Assembly (NCBI GenBank): GCA_031361295.1 | Contig: JANMCN010000300.1 | Span: forward strand, 21,388 to 85,387 | Direction of reading: 5' to 3' | DNA length: 64,000 bases | From: JALZOC01 sp031361295 | GTDB taxonomy: Bacteria; Acidobacteriota; Vicinamibacteria; Vicinamibacterales; 2-12-FULL-66-21 | Part shown: one piece after another, positions 35,933 to 43,517 of the stretch | How positions within the stretch are numbered: the first letter of the stretch is position 1 | Layout: each line of letters starts with the position of its first letter | Notes under the pieces: generated by a model | Told to the model about the DNA's origin: nothing | Seen by the model: only the letters and a program-made list of their open reading frames with translations | The model's database searches: none | Position numbers and translations under genes: made by a program

Positions 35933-36059
35933 TAAACTCCGGCGTTCCCCCTCGACGCCGCTGGTTCACGCTCACGAGGGACGTGCTTCTGGAACTGCGC
36001 GCTGCTTGGGCGTACATGGGACCGCCACGTACGGGGTCGCGCGCAGTTCGAGCTGCGCG
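35933..36059 (+). promoter_or_regulatory. -10 TAAACT and leader with competing stem-loops upstream of the Gfo/Idh gene
   Basis: TAAACT (35933-35938) could give a leader of about 137 bases. In it GAACTGCGCGC (35992-36002) is perfectly complementary to 36039-36049. The latter also pairs downstream as CGCGCAG/CTGCGCG (36040-36046 with 36053-36059), so only one stem can form. The inner CGTAC/GTACG arms (36011-36015, 36029-36033) would extend the large stem. The SD GGGAGG follows at about 36071. Confidence 0.45.
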
Positions 36060-36081
36060 AACATCAATCAGGGAGGTCACG

Positions 36082-37443
36082 ATGACGAGTCCTACTCGGC
36101 GCTCATTCCTGCAGAAGGCCGCGGCCGGGGTCGCCGGCGCCGCGATCGTGCCCTCAGCCGCACGCGCCGCGGTTTCCGCGGCATCCCAGGATCAGGTCGC
36201 GGGGGCGAATCGCCGCGTGCGCGTCGGCCTCATCGGCTGCGGCGGCCAGGGAACCGGCGATCTTCGCGCCATGTTGCGCCTCGGCGCCCAGTGCGTCGCG
36301 CTGTGCGACGTCGACGACGAGCAGGTGGCGAAGGCGAAAGATCGCATCTCGAAGGACTTCAACCAGACGCCCGGATTCACCACGCGCGACTTCCGGCGGC
36401 TGCTCGAGCGCCAGGATCTCGACGCCGTGATCGTCGGGACGCCGGATCACTGGCACGCGCTGACGATGATCGCGGCGGTCGACGCCGGCAAGGACGTGTA
36501 CGTCGAAAAGCCGCTCTCGCTCAGCATCGGGGAAGGGCGTGTGATGGTCAACGCCGCCCGCCGCACGAACCGCGTCGTCCAGATGGGCACGCAGCAGCGG
36601 AGCGCCCCGCACTACCAGGAAGCGGTCGAGTACGTGAAGAGCGGGCAGCTCGGCAAGATCCGGCTGGTGAAGACGTGGGCCTATCAGGACTGGATGGGGA
36701 ATATCGCGCCGGTGCCCGACAGCCCGCCGCCGTCATCCGTCGATTACGACATGTGGCTCGGCCCCGCGCCGAAGCGCCCGTTCAACAGGAACCGGTTCCA
36801 CTTCAACTTCCGCTGGTACTACGACTATTCGGGCGGCCTGATGACCGACTGGGGCGCGCACATGATCGACATCGCGAACTGGGGGATGGGCGTGACCGCC
36901 CCGACCGCGGCGACGTCGATGGGCGGCAAGTTCGGGTTCCCGGACGATGCGGAGGAGACGCCTGACACGCAGCAGGCGATCTGGGAGTGCGACGGCTTCA
37001 CGATGCTGTGGGAGCACGCCACCGCCATCGGCCTCGGCCCGTACGCGCGCGACCACGGCGTGGCGTTTCATGGCAACAACGGTGTGCTGGTCGTCGATCG
37101 CGGCGGCTGGGAAGTGCTGCCGGAGACCGAGACGAAGAACGGGAAGAAGGTGTACCGCGCCGGCGGCCAGCCGCGGCGGGGCGCGAGCGGCGACATGCAC
37201 CTCGAGCACGTCCGCAATTTCCTCGACTGCATGGACTCGCGCAAGCGCCCTCGCTCCGACGTGGAGATCGGACACAACTCGATGATCGCCTGCCACCTGG
37301 GCAACATCGCGTTCCGCACCGGCCGGCGGGTCCAGTGGGACGTGGCGGGAGAACGGATCGTGGGGGACGCCGAGGCGCAGAAGCTGGTCACCCGGCCGTA
37401 CCGCGCGCCGTGGACGCTCCCGCGTGCGGGCTCGACCTCGTAG
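36082..37443 (+). CDS. Tat-exported Gfo/Idh/MocA family oxidoreductase
   Basis: The 453-residue protein has a Tat signal (R6-R7-S-F-L-Q-K, then AAAGVAGAAIVPSAARAA). The NAD(P)-binding Rossmann domain is VRVGLIGCGGQGTGDLRA, with VGTPDHWHALTMIAAVDAG and the catalytic-region motif VYVEKPLSLS. The C-terminal domain has RWYYDYSGGLMTDWGAHMID, where the histidine fits the substrate site. Tat-exported members usually carry bound NADP and act on sugars or glycosides in the periplasm, matching the sugar genes to the left. GGGAGG lies five to six bases before ATG 36082. Confidence 0.92.
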   Translation: MTSPTRRSFLQKAAAGVAGAAIVPSAARAAVSAASQDQVAGANRRVRVGLIGCGGQGTGDLRAMLRLGAQCVALCDVDDEQVAKAKDRISKDFNQTPGFTTRDFRRLLERQDLDAVIVGTPDHWHALTMIAAVDAGKDVYVEKPLSLSIGEGRVMVNAARRTNRVVQMGTQQRSAPHYQEAVEYVKSGQLGKIRLVKTWAYQDWMGNIAPVPDSPPPSSVDYDMWLGPAPKRPFNRNRFHFNFRWYYDYSGGLMTDWGAHMIDIANWGMGVTAPTAATSMGGKFGFPDDAEETPDTQQAIWECDGFTMLWEHATAIGLGPYARDHGVAFHGNNGVLVVDRGGWEVLPETETKNGKKVYRAGGQPRRGASGDMHLEHVRNFLDCMDSRKRPRSDVEIGHNSMIACHLGNIAFRTGRRVQWDVAGERIVGDAEAQKLVTRPYRAPWTLPRAGSTS

Positions 37444-37935
37444 GGCGCGTTCGCCGCGGGCGCCGAGGTCTACGGCGGCGCTCTGCCGGTATTGAGCTGG
37501 GACATTCCATCAGCGCGCGTGGTGGCGCGCGCGGCCCTGCCGATAGCCGGTCTGGGCGACTTCGAGAGAGCACGCGTCACGCCGGATCATCGGCTTCTCG
37601 TGGCGACAGAGCCTGACCAGACGAGCGTCTGGCGGCTTGACACTGACACGCTTGCCGCCACCGTGCCTTTTGGCGCAAGCGGGCAGGCACTCGCGGTCTC
37701 GCTCAACGGAGCGCTGGCGGCCACCTCGGGGCACGAGAGGCCGGGCCCCGGCTCTTCACATCCGTGCGAAGCCCTCAGACTCTGGTCCCTGCCTGACCTC
37801 AGTGAAATTCGCTGCTGGCAATGGAGGGACCTCGGGTGCCGTGATATCGCCTGCGCGCTGGCCTTCGCGGCCGACGGACGGCACCTGGTCGTCGCTGGCT
37901 GGGACGGGGTCCTCGGCCGCATCGCGCTTGCCTGA
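37444..37935 (+). pseudogene. WD40-type beta-propeller fragment
   Basis: The frame is open from the oxidoreductase stop to 37935. It reads like two to three propeller blades (LPVLSWDIPSARVVARAAL, TSVWRLDTDTLAATVPFGAS, LRLWSLPDLSEIRCW, LAFAADGRHLVVAGWDG). A WD40 protein normally has six to eight blades, and there is no ATG or SD: the earliest start is CTG 37483 or TTG 37492. I read it as the 3' remnant of a lost gene. A short functional protein with a TTG start is possible but less likely. Confidence 0.5.
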
Positions 37936-38315
37936 CGGGGCAGGCCGGTCTATCCGCAAAGATAGAGCCTCTCGCCTTACGGATGGCGAACGCCGTCAGT
38001 CGAAGCGGCTGCCGACCTTAGGTACACGCATTTCCGGCCAGGTTTCTGCGCGCGCGTGACGGCGCGCTCGATTCCCTCACGGCATCTCACTTGCCCTTGA
38101 CGTCGCAGTCGCCGCAGGCATGCGGGTGACAGCGCGGCCGCACGGCCCACGCCGTTCACGCCCGGCACGATCGCCACCGCTCCCCGGCCACGAAAGAGGG
38201 AATCCTCAGGCTGTCCATCACTCGTGTCGCCCGGCGTCAATCTTCATGAGCACGGTGCAGCGTCCCTTCGAGGATCTGATCTGTCGCTGCGAATCCATCC
38301 CCGCGGTCGCCAGAC
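37936..38315. other. 380-base region with no supported gene
   Basis: Between the WD40 remnant and the second metallothionein there are only very short frames. On the minus strand 38087-38143 reads PRCHPHACGDCDVKGK, a Cys/His-rich string reminiscent of metal-binding tails. With a stop just upstream it looks like debris, so I do not call a gene. Confidence 0.45.
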
Positions 38316-38531
38316 TCAGTGCACCTCTGCGCTGGCGGGGGTCTCGCCGCACCCGGAGTGGCCGCACGCGCACCGCGGCTCGGTAGCCGGGGGTTCCTCC
38401 AGCAATGGGTCCACATCGATGCGGACCGTATTCACGAGGCCGGCGCCAAGCATGGCGCACACATCGTCGCAGAACATTTCGTCCTCCGCCACAACGCACC
38501 TGCATGGACCGTACGCACAGAGCTCGCGCAT
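38316..38531 (-). CDS. Bacterial metallothionein (71 aa), last gene of an ABC transporter unit
   Basis: The product is a small metal-binding protein with eight cysteines in the same order as the copy at 9189: C5, C10 and C12 (CX4CXC), C21 and C25 (FCDDVC), then C54, C56 and C61 in CACGHSGC with a histidine. The loop between the two halves is longer (28 residues rather than 10) and acidic, and a short tail follows. GGAGG lies five bases before ATG 38531. It starts 14 bases after the FtsX-type permease gene on the same strand, so it is probably cotranscribed, hinting at metal-linked export. Confidence 0.82.
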   Translation of the reverse strand: MRELCAYGPCRCVVAEDEMFCDDVCAMLGAGLVNTVRIDVDPLLEEPPATEPRCACGHSGCGETPASAEVH

Positions 38532-38545
38532 TCCGTCCTCCCGTC

Positions 38546-41167
38546 CTACTCCTCGCCCGTTGCGCCGTACGCGCCAAGGGTCCGCGCCCGGCGGGCCGGA
38601 TACAGCCCCGCGACGCCGGTGGCGATCACCATCAGGATCGATGCCTGCAGGAGGAATCCCGACGGCAGGTGGAACTGGATCGTCCAGCCGAAGCTCTGCA
38701 CGTTGATGACGTAGATGAGCACCATCGAGAGCAGCACGCCCACCCCCAGGCCGATCGCCTGGCTGACGGCGCCGATCAGCAGCGCCTCACCGACCACCAT
38801 GCGGCGGATCTGACGGCGTCCCGTCCCGATCAGCCGGAGGATCCGCAGGTCGCGCTCGCGCTCGAGGATCAGCGTCAGAAGCGTGCCGGAGATCCCGAGC
38901 ACCGCGACAAGGATGGCGATGATCTCCAGCGCGTACGTGATGGCGAAGGTGCTGTCGAAGATGCGGAGCACTTCTGTCCGCAGCGACGCGTTCGTATTGA
39001 TGACCACGCGGTGCGTGTCGCCGATCGCCGCGAGCAGGCGCTCCCGCGTCCCTTCCGGATCCGCGCCGGGGCGCAGGTAGACGCTGAGTGCGCTCGCCGC
39101 GGTGTCGCCGTAGTGGCGCTCGAAGGTGGAGCGGTCCATGACGAGCACGCCGCGGTCGCTCGAGTAGTCGTAATACACGGCCGCCACGCGGAACGGCACC
39201 GAGCCGTGGGGCGTCGGGAGCGTGACGTCGCCGCCCGCGCCGACGTGCTGCTTGATCACGAAGCTCTCCGAGACCACGACGGCGTCCTGGCCGATGGCCC
39301 GGCGCATGGCGCCGCGGGCGTCGGAGGGCGCCTTGAAGAGCAGGGTTCCGTGGCGGAGGCGCACGTCGAAATAGCCTCCGCCCACGCGGACACGCGTGTC
39401 GCCGTATGGAACTTCGATGCTGCTGAACCGGTCCACGGCGGCGACATCCGCGCCGCCGGCAATCGTCCGGACGACGTCCGCCGACAGTGTCTGCTCGGGT
39501 CCCCCACCCTGCCTGGCGCCTGGGCTGACGAACAGATCGGCCTGGAGCGTCTGCCCGACCCAGTAGATCACCGTCTCGCGAAAGCTGCCGATCATCACGG
39601 ACACCGCCACCATCATCGACAGGCTGACCGCGAGCGCCGCGACGGAAATCGAGAGGCGAGGCACCGCGGCGGCGAGATTCGTCACGGCGAGCCAGTCCTC
39701 GACCTTGAGCAGTCGGCGGGCCGGGCGCGCGACACCGTGTGCGACGGCAAACAGAATGGACGGTACGAGGAACGACGCACCGAATACGATCACGATCGCG
39801 GAACCATACCCGAAGAGCGGGAGATCCCGGACTGGACCGAGCGTCGCGAGCCAGCCTCCAAGGACAAGGAGTGCCACGCCGGTCCAGAGCGATCGCCGCG
39901 GAAACCTGGCGCGGGCGTCGACCTGGTCGGCCCCCCGCATGGCGGCCATGGGAGGCACCCGCGACGCCTCGAGCGCCGGCACCAGTGCTGCGAGCAGGGA
40001 CAGCGGCACGCCCGTGGCGAATGCCAGGCCGACGTGCCTCCACGCGAGCGCAGGCGGCGCCGCTGCGGTGGCGATGTACAGCGCCGAGACCGTCGTGGAC
40101 GTGAGCGCCACCGTCGCATTCGCCAGCACCCGGCCGATGGCCAGGCCGGCCGCGGAGCCTACCACCGCGAGCGCCCCGGCCTCGGCCAGGAACAGCGAGC
40201 GCACCCGCCCGCGTGTCACGCCGAGTCCGCGCAGCGTGCCGATTTCGCCGCGCCTGGAGAGCACGGCCACCGAGACCGTGTTGTAGACGAGGAACAGACC
40301 GACCAGGAGCGCAATGTACGAGAGTGCGCTGAGGTTCAGGTGAAACGCCGCGAGCATGCGTTCGACCTGCCGGCCCCGCTGCGCGGGCCGCTGTACCGTG
40401 AGCCCCGGCGGCAGTCGCCCGGCGATGGCGGCTTCGGCGGTGTCGCTGTCGACGTCTTTCGCCAGCCGGATCTCGACCCGATCCACCCGACCGTAGCGAT
40501 CCAGCGCCTGCTGGGCCGCCGCGATGTCCATCAGGACGAAGCGACCGTCCAGCACGCGTGCGGGCCCTTCGTCCGCGAGCAGCCCGCGGATTGTCAGCGG
40601 CAGCGAGCGGTCGCCGACGTTGACCAGCAGGGTGGACCCGACACCGAGGCCGCGCGGTTGCGCAAACCGCGCCGCGACGATCGCGGACGCCGGATCCAGC
40701 AGGAGCTTGAGGAACTCCGGCGTCCGGATGTCCGCCTTCGGCCGGGGCGCGGAGCGCGCGCGGCCGGCCCGGTCCGGCGTGTCATCCCACGCGAGCAGGT
40801 GGTAGTCGCGGAAGGGGGCATCGCGGAGAACGTCCACTCCGAGGAGACGCAGTGTCTCCGGCGGATGGTCCCTTTGTCTGTAGACGAAGTCTCCTTCGAT
40901 GACCGGTGCCACCTCGCCGTATGCGCGCAGCCACCCCAGCTCCGGCAGCCTGAGCTCGTCCACGCCTCGACCGGCGCTCACGATCTCGAGCGACGTGCGC
41001 CCGGAGACCGTGTTCAGCGCCGTCTCGAATCCGGCCAGGGAGCTCGCATTCGTCAACTGGATCGCGACGACGACCGCGACACCGAGCGCGATCCCGAGCG
41101 CGGTCAGCCCCGATCGCAGCGGCTCGTGAGCGATGCGCCGCAGGATGAACCATCTAAAGAGCCGCAT
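38546..41167 (-). CDS. FtsX/MacB-like ABC transporter permease
   Basis: This 873-residue inner-membrane permease pairs with the ATPase gene upstream. After an N-terminal TM helix (RSGLTALGIALGVAVVVAIQ) comes a large periplasmic domain (about 45-270), then FtsX TM blocks (about 280-410 and 740-870) with RRGEIGTLRGLGVTRGRVRS and RERDLRILRLIGTGRRQIRR coupling helices, and a second periplasmic region (about 500-730). Two FtsX units in one chain is the LolC/E-duplicated or YbbP-like layout that acts on lipids, lipoproteins or periplasmic peptides without forming a classical channel. It overlaps the ATPase gene by 14 bases. Confidence 0.9.
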   Translation of the reverse strand: MRLFRWFILRRIAHEPLRSGLTALGIALGVAVVVAIQLTNASSLAGFETALNTVSGRTSLEIVSAGRGVDELRLPELGWLRAYGEVAPVIEGDFVYRQRDHPPETLRLLGVDVLRDAPFRDYHLLAWDDTPDRAGRARSAPRPKADIRTPEFLKLLLDPASAIVAARFAQPRGLGVGSTLLVNVGDRSLPLTIRGLLADEGPARVLDGRFVLMDIAAAQQALDRYGRVDRVEIRLAKDVDSDTAEAAIAGRLPPGLTVQRPAQRGRQVERMLAAFHLNLSALSYIALLVGLFLVYNTVSVAVLSRRGEIGTLRGLGVTRGRVRSLFLAEAGALAVVGSAAGLAIGRVLANATVALTSTTVSALYIATAAAPPALAWRHVGLAFATGVPLSLLAALVPALEASRVPPMAAMRGADQVDARARFPRRSLWTGVALLVLGGWLATLGPVRDLPLFGYGSAIVIVFGASFLVPSILFAVAHGVARPARRLLKVEDWLAVTNLAAAVPRLSISVAALAVSLSMMVAVSVMIGSFRETVIYWVGQTLQADLFVSPGARQGGGPEQTLSADVVRTIAGGADVAAVDRFSSIEVPYGDTRVRVGGGYFDVRLRHGTLLFKAPSDARGAMRRAIGQDAVVVSESFVIKQHVGAGGDVTLPTPHGSVPFRVAAVYYDYSSDRGVLVMDRSTFERHYGDTAASALSVYLRPGADPEGTRERLLAAIGDTHRVVINTNASLRTEVLRIFDSTFAITYALEIIAILVAVLGISGTLLTLILERERDLRILRLIGTGRRQIRRMVVGEALLIGAVSQAIGLGVGVLLSMVLIYVINVQSFGWTIQFHLPSGFLLQASILMVIATGVAGLYPARRARTLGAYGATGEE

Positions 41168-41861
41168 CGGTCCGGCTCCCGGGTTCGATCCGGCCGTCGC
41201 GCATGCGGATGATGCGATGGGCCGCGGCCGCCACTTCCGGCGCGTGGGTGGCCAGCAGCATGGCGGTGCCGGTCTCCCGATTGAGCTCCCGGAGCAGCGC
41301 GACGATCCGGCGACCGTTTTCCGAGTCGAGGTTGCCGGTTGGTTCGTCGGCCACGAGCAGCGCCGGCCGGTGGACGAGCGCCCGCGCGACGGCGCCGCGC
41401 TGGAGCTCGCCGCCGGAGAGCTGCTGCGGATAGTGCCGGAGCCGCTCCGCGAGCCCGACCCGCTCGAGCAGGGCTCTCGCCGCCGGGGCCGCGACCGCGG
41501 GCCGCTGCCCAGTCAGGAGCAGCGGGAGCTCGACATTCTCGAGCAGCGTGAGGGTGGGCAGCAGGTTGAAGAACTGGAACACGAAGCCCACGCGCTCCCG
41601 GCGGATGCGCGTCAGCTCATCGTCGCCGAGCGCGGCCAGGAGCGCGGCCTCGAGCCGCACCGTGCCGGATGTCGGGCGGTCCATGGCTCCGCACAGGTGC
41701 AGCAGTGTGGATTTGCCACAGCCGGACGGACCGACGAGGGCGACGAAGTCCCCCTGATCGATCGCCAGACTGACGCCTGCGACGGCGTGCACGTGGGTGT
41801 CCCCGCTGCTGTACGTGCGGTGGACGTTGTCTACGACGAGAAGCGCTGCTGAGGGTGCCAA
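41154..41861 (-). CDS. LolD/MacB-type ABC transporter ATPase
   Basis: The 235-residue ATPase has Walker A GPSGCGKST (about 44-52), Q-loop FVFQFFNLLP, signature LSGGELQRGAVARAL, Walker B LLVADEPTGNLDS and H-loop LLATHAPEV. The short ENVELPLLLTGQ and DEPTGNLD wording is that of the LolD/FtsE/MacB group, which drives FtsX-type permeases. The annotated start is TTG 41861 with no clear SD. Coupling to the GAF/HATPase gene 26 bases upstream may supply ribosomes. It overlaps the permease gene. Confidence 0.92.
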   Translation of the reverse strand: MAPSAALLVVDNVHRTYSSGDTHVHAVAGVSLAIDQGDFVALVGPSGCGKSTLLHLCGAMDRPTSGTVRLEAALLAALGDDELTRIRRERVGFVFQFFNLLPTLTLLENVELPLLLTGQRPAVAAPAARALLERVGLAERLRHYPQQLSGGELQRGAVARALVHRPALLVADEPTGNLDSENGRRIVALLRELNRETGTAMLLATHAPEVAAAAHRIIRMRDGRIEPGSRTDAAL

Positions 41862-41887
41862 GGTACGTGGGACGTGCCGCGGCGCCG

Positions 41888-42898
41888 TCAGGCCTTCTTC
41901 TTGCGCATCTGCACTTCGCGGCCGCCGTCGGCGTACCGCACGTCGTCCATCAGGCCGTTGATCAGGAAAATCCCCCGCCCGCTCGGCTTGAGGATGTTCT
42001 CCGGGTGAAGGGGATCGGCGACGGCCGTGGGGTCGAAGCCGTCACCGGGGTCGCGAACGGTGATCACGACCTCGCCGGCGGCATCACATGTCACGGAGCA
42101 CTGCAGCTCCTTCGTCACATCGCCGCCGCACCCGTGACGGATGGCATTGGCGACCGCCTCCTGAAGCGCGAGCTCGACCGCCATGACGTCGTTGTCGCTC
42201 CAGTGTTTCTCCTGGAGCACGTGCGAGACGCCGTCGGTCAGCGCAGGAATCGCGGACGGGTCGGCCGGAATCGTCATCGTGAACTGGCACGTGGCGCAGA
42301 ACGGCATCATCGCGCTCAGCCGCCTGACGTGGTCGTGCGACGCGCGGAGGTCTTCGATGAGCAGGGCCTGCTGCGCCTGTGCTTCGTCGCGCTCGGCGAG
42401 CGCCTGCTCGAGCTCGAACACGTGGCGGCGGAGCTCGAGCTGCGACTGGACCTGCCGCCGGAGCGCGTCGAGCGCCTCGATCTGTTCCTGCGTGAGCGTC
42501 CGGGTGACCCGATCGACGACGCACAATGTTCCGAGCGCATGGCCGTCCGGCGTCACGAGAGGCGCGCCGGCGTAGAAGCGGATGTGGGGATCGCCGGTGA
42601 CCAGGGGGTTGTCGCGGAGCCGCGCGTCGGCGCGCGCGTCTGGCACGATGAACAAATCGTGTTGCCGGATGGCGTGTGAGCAGAACGAAATCGTGCGCGA
42701 TGTCTCAGACGCCGTCACCCCGACGCGCGACTTGAACCACTGGCGGTCGGTATCGACGAGCGTGATGAGCGCCATCGGCGTGCCGCAGATATGCGACGCG
42801 AGCATGGTGAGATCGTCGAACGCACGCTCGGGCCCGGTATCCAGGATGCGATACCGGTGCAGCGCCGCGATGCGGGCGGGCTCGTTGGTGGCCGTCAC
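41888..42898 (-). CDS. GAF-domain anti-sigma-factor-type HATPase (RsbW-like)
   Basis: The 336-residue protein has an N-terminal GAF sensor (about 8-150, ISFCSHAIRQHDLFIVPD, FYAGAPLVTPDGHALGTLC), a coiled-coil linker (about 140-185) and a C-terminal GHKL ATPase (about 205-330): N-box AVELALQEAVANAIRHGCGG, G1 VRDPGDGFDP and G2 PSGRGIFLINGLMDDV. This is the RsbW/SpoIIAB layout, which binds or phosphorylates a STAS antagonist in partner switching. Its likely partner is the STAS gene directly upstream, whose TGA overlaps this GTG (42895-42898). Confidence 0.9.
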   Translation of the reverse strand: MTATNEPARIAALHRYRILDTGPERAFDDLTMLASHICGTPMALITLVDTDRQWFKSRVGVTASETSRTISFCSHAIRQHDLFIVPDARADARLRDNPLVTGDPHIRFYAGAPLVTPDGHALGTLCVVDRVTRTLTQEQIEALDALRRQVQSQLELRRHVFELEQALAERDEAQAQQALLIEDLRASHDHVRRLSAMMPFCATCQFTMTIPADPSAIPALTDGVSHVLQEKHWSDNDVMAVELALQEAVANAIRHGCGGDVTKELQCSVTCDAAGEVVITVRDPGDGFDPTAVADPLHPENILKPSGRGIFLINGLMDDVRYADGGREVQMRKKKA

Positions 42899-43248
42899 GG
42901 GGTTCTTTCGTCCGAGAAGCTCGCGAGCGCCTCGTTTTCCGACGCGAAGGTCTCGAAGACCGTGAGCAGGCCGCTGATTTTCATCACGTGATGCGAGCGC
43001 GGCGACAGCGTCAGCAACCGGACGTCGCCTCCCTTCCGGCGTACGCTCACGAACTTGGCAATGAGGACCCCGACGCCGCAGCTGTCGATGTAGGTGATGT
43101 CTTTCAGGTCCAGAATAATCTTCAGGCGCCCCTGGTCCATGAGCTCGTTCACGCGCGACCGCAGCACCGAATCGCCGTCCTCGAACACCAGGCGGCCCTT
43201 GAGCTCCAAAAGCGTGACGTCGGCAATTCGGCGTTCCGTCAGTGTCAT
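42895..43248 (-). CDS. STAS-domain anti-anti-sigma factor (RsbV-like)
   Basis: This 117-residue partner-switch antagonist has the STAS fold: ADVTLLELKGRLVFEDGD, INELMDQ-type helix, IILDLKDITYIDSCGVGVLI with the phosphorylatable serine in IDS (about 58), and GGDVRLLTLSPRSHHVMKIS. It is the first gene of a minus-strand unit followed by the GAF/HATPase, ABC and metallothionein genes. TATAAT lies 15 bases before ATG 43248. Whether it controls a sigma factor or a phosphatase cannot be told: none is encoded nearby. Confidence 0.9.
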   Translation of the reverse strand: MTLTERRIADVTLLELKGRLVFEDGDSVLRSRVNELMDQGRLKIILDLKDITYIDSCGVGVLIAKFVSVRRKGGDVRLLTLSPRSHHVMKISGLLTVFETFASENEALASFSDERTP

Positions 43249-43263
43249 CGGCGCACTCGCGCG

Positions 43264-43269
43264 ATTATA
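43264..43269 (-). promoter_or_regulatory. -10 TATAAT of the STAS-GAF-ABC-metallothionein unit
   Basis: A consensus TATAAT on the minus strand lies 15 bases before ATG 43248, giving a leader of about eight bases. Confidence 0.55.
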
Positions 43270-43311
43270 GCGCCTCGTCCTGCCTCCAACGTGCACTCGT
43301 CGGGCTGGAAG

Positions 43312-43327
43312 GCGGGCTGAAGCCCGC
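43312..43327. repeat. TGAA-apex hairpin repeat
   Basis: Arms GCGGGC and GCCCGC enclose TGAA. This is the first of a tandem pair in the 250-base gap between divergent genes, and it is followed by TCT like its partner. Confidence 0.75.
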
Positions 43328-43334
43328 TCTAGGA

Positions 43335-43354
43335 AGCGGGGCTGAAGCCCCGCT
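43335..43354. repeat. TGAA-apex hairpin repeat
   Basis: Eight-base perfect arms (AGCGGGGC and GCCCCGCT) enclose TGAA. The arms share only the GCGG...C core with the copy 8 bases before, so structure is kept more than sequence. Confidence 0.75.
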
Positions 43355-43517
43355 CTGCGCACCTTGAGCCCGGACACTGTGTCCCAGGCACTCTCGCGCG
43401 GCGGCACCTGGCCCGCTTTCGCCGAAAGCGGCTGCGGCGAGGCCTCGCCAGCCCGCACGAGCCTCTCCGGCGGGCGGAGGCGGGCACTTTGACACTCGCA
43501 TGTACACTGGTTCCAGC

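Noticed and set aside
38087..38143. Cys/His-rich 18-codon frame on the minus strand after the second metallothionein
   Set aside because: Too short, with a stop just upstream and no SD. It is probably debris.
38405..41212. 935-codon plus-strand frame opposite the ABC permease
   Set aside because: The permease on the minus strand is well supported, and this is an open frame caused by G+C bias.
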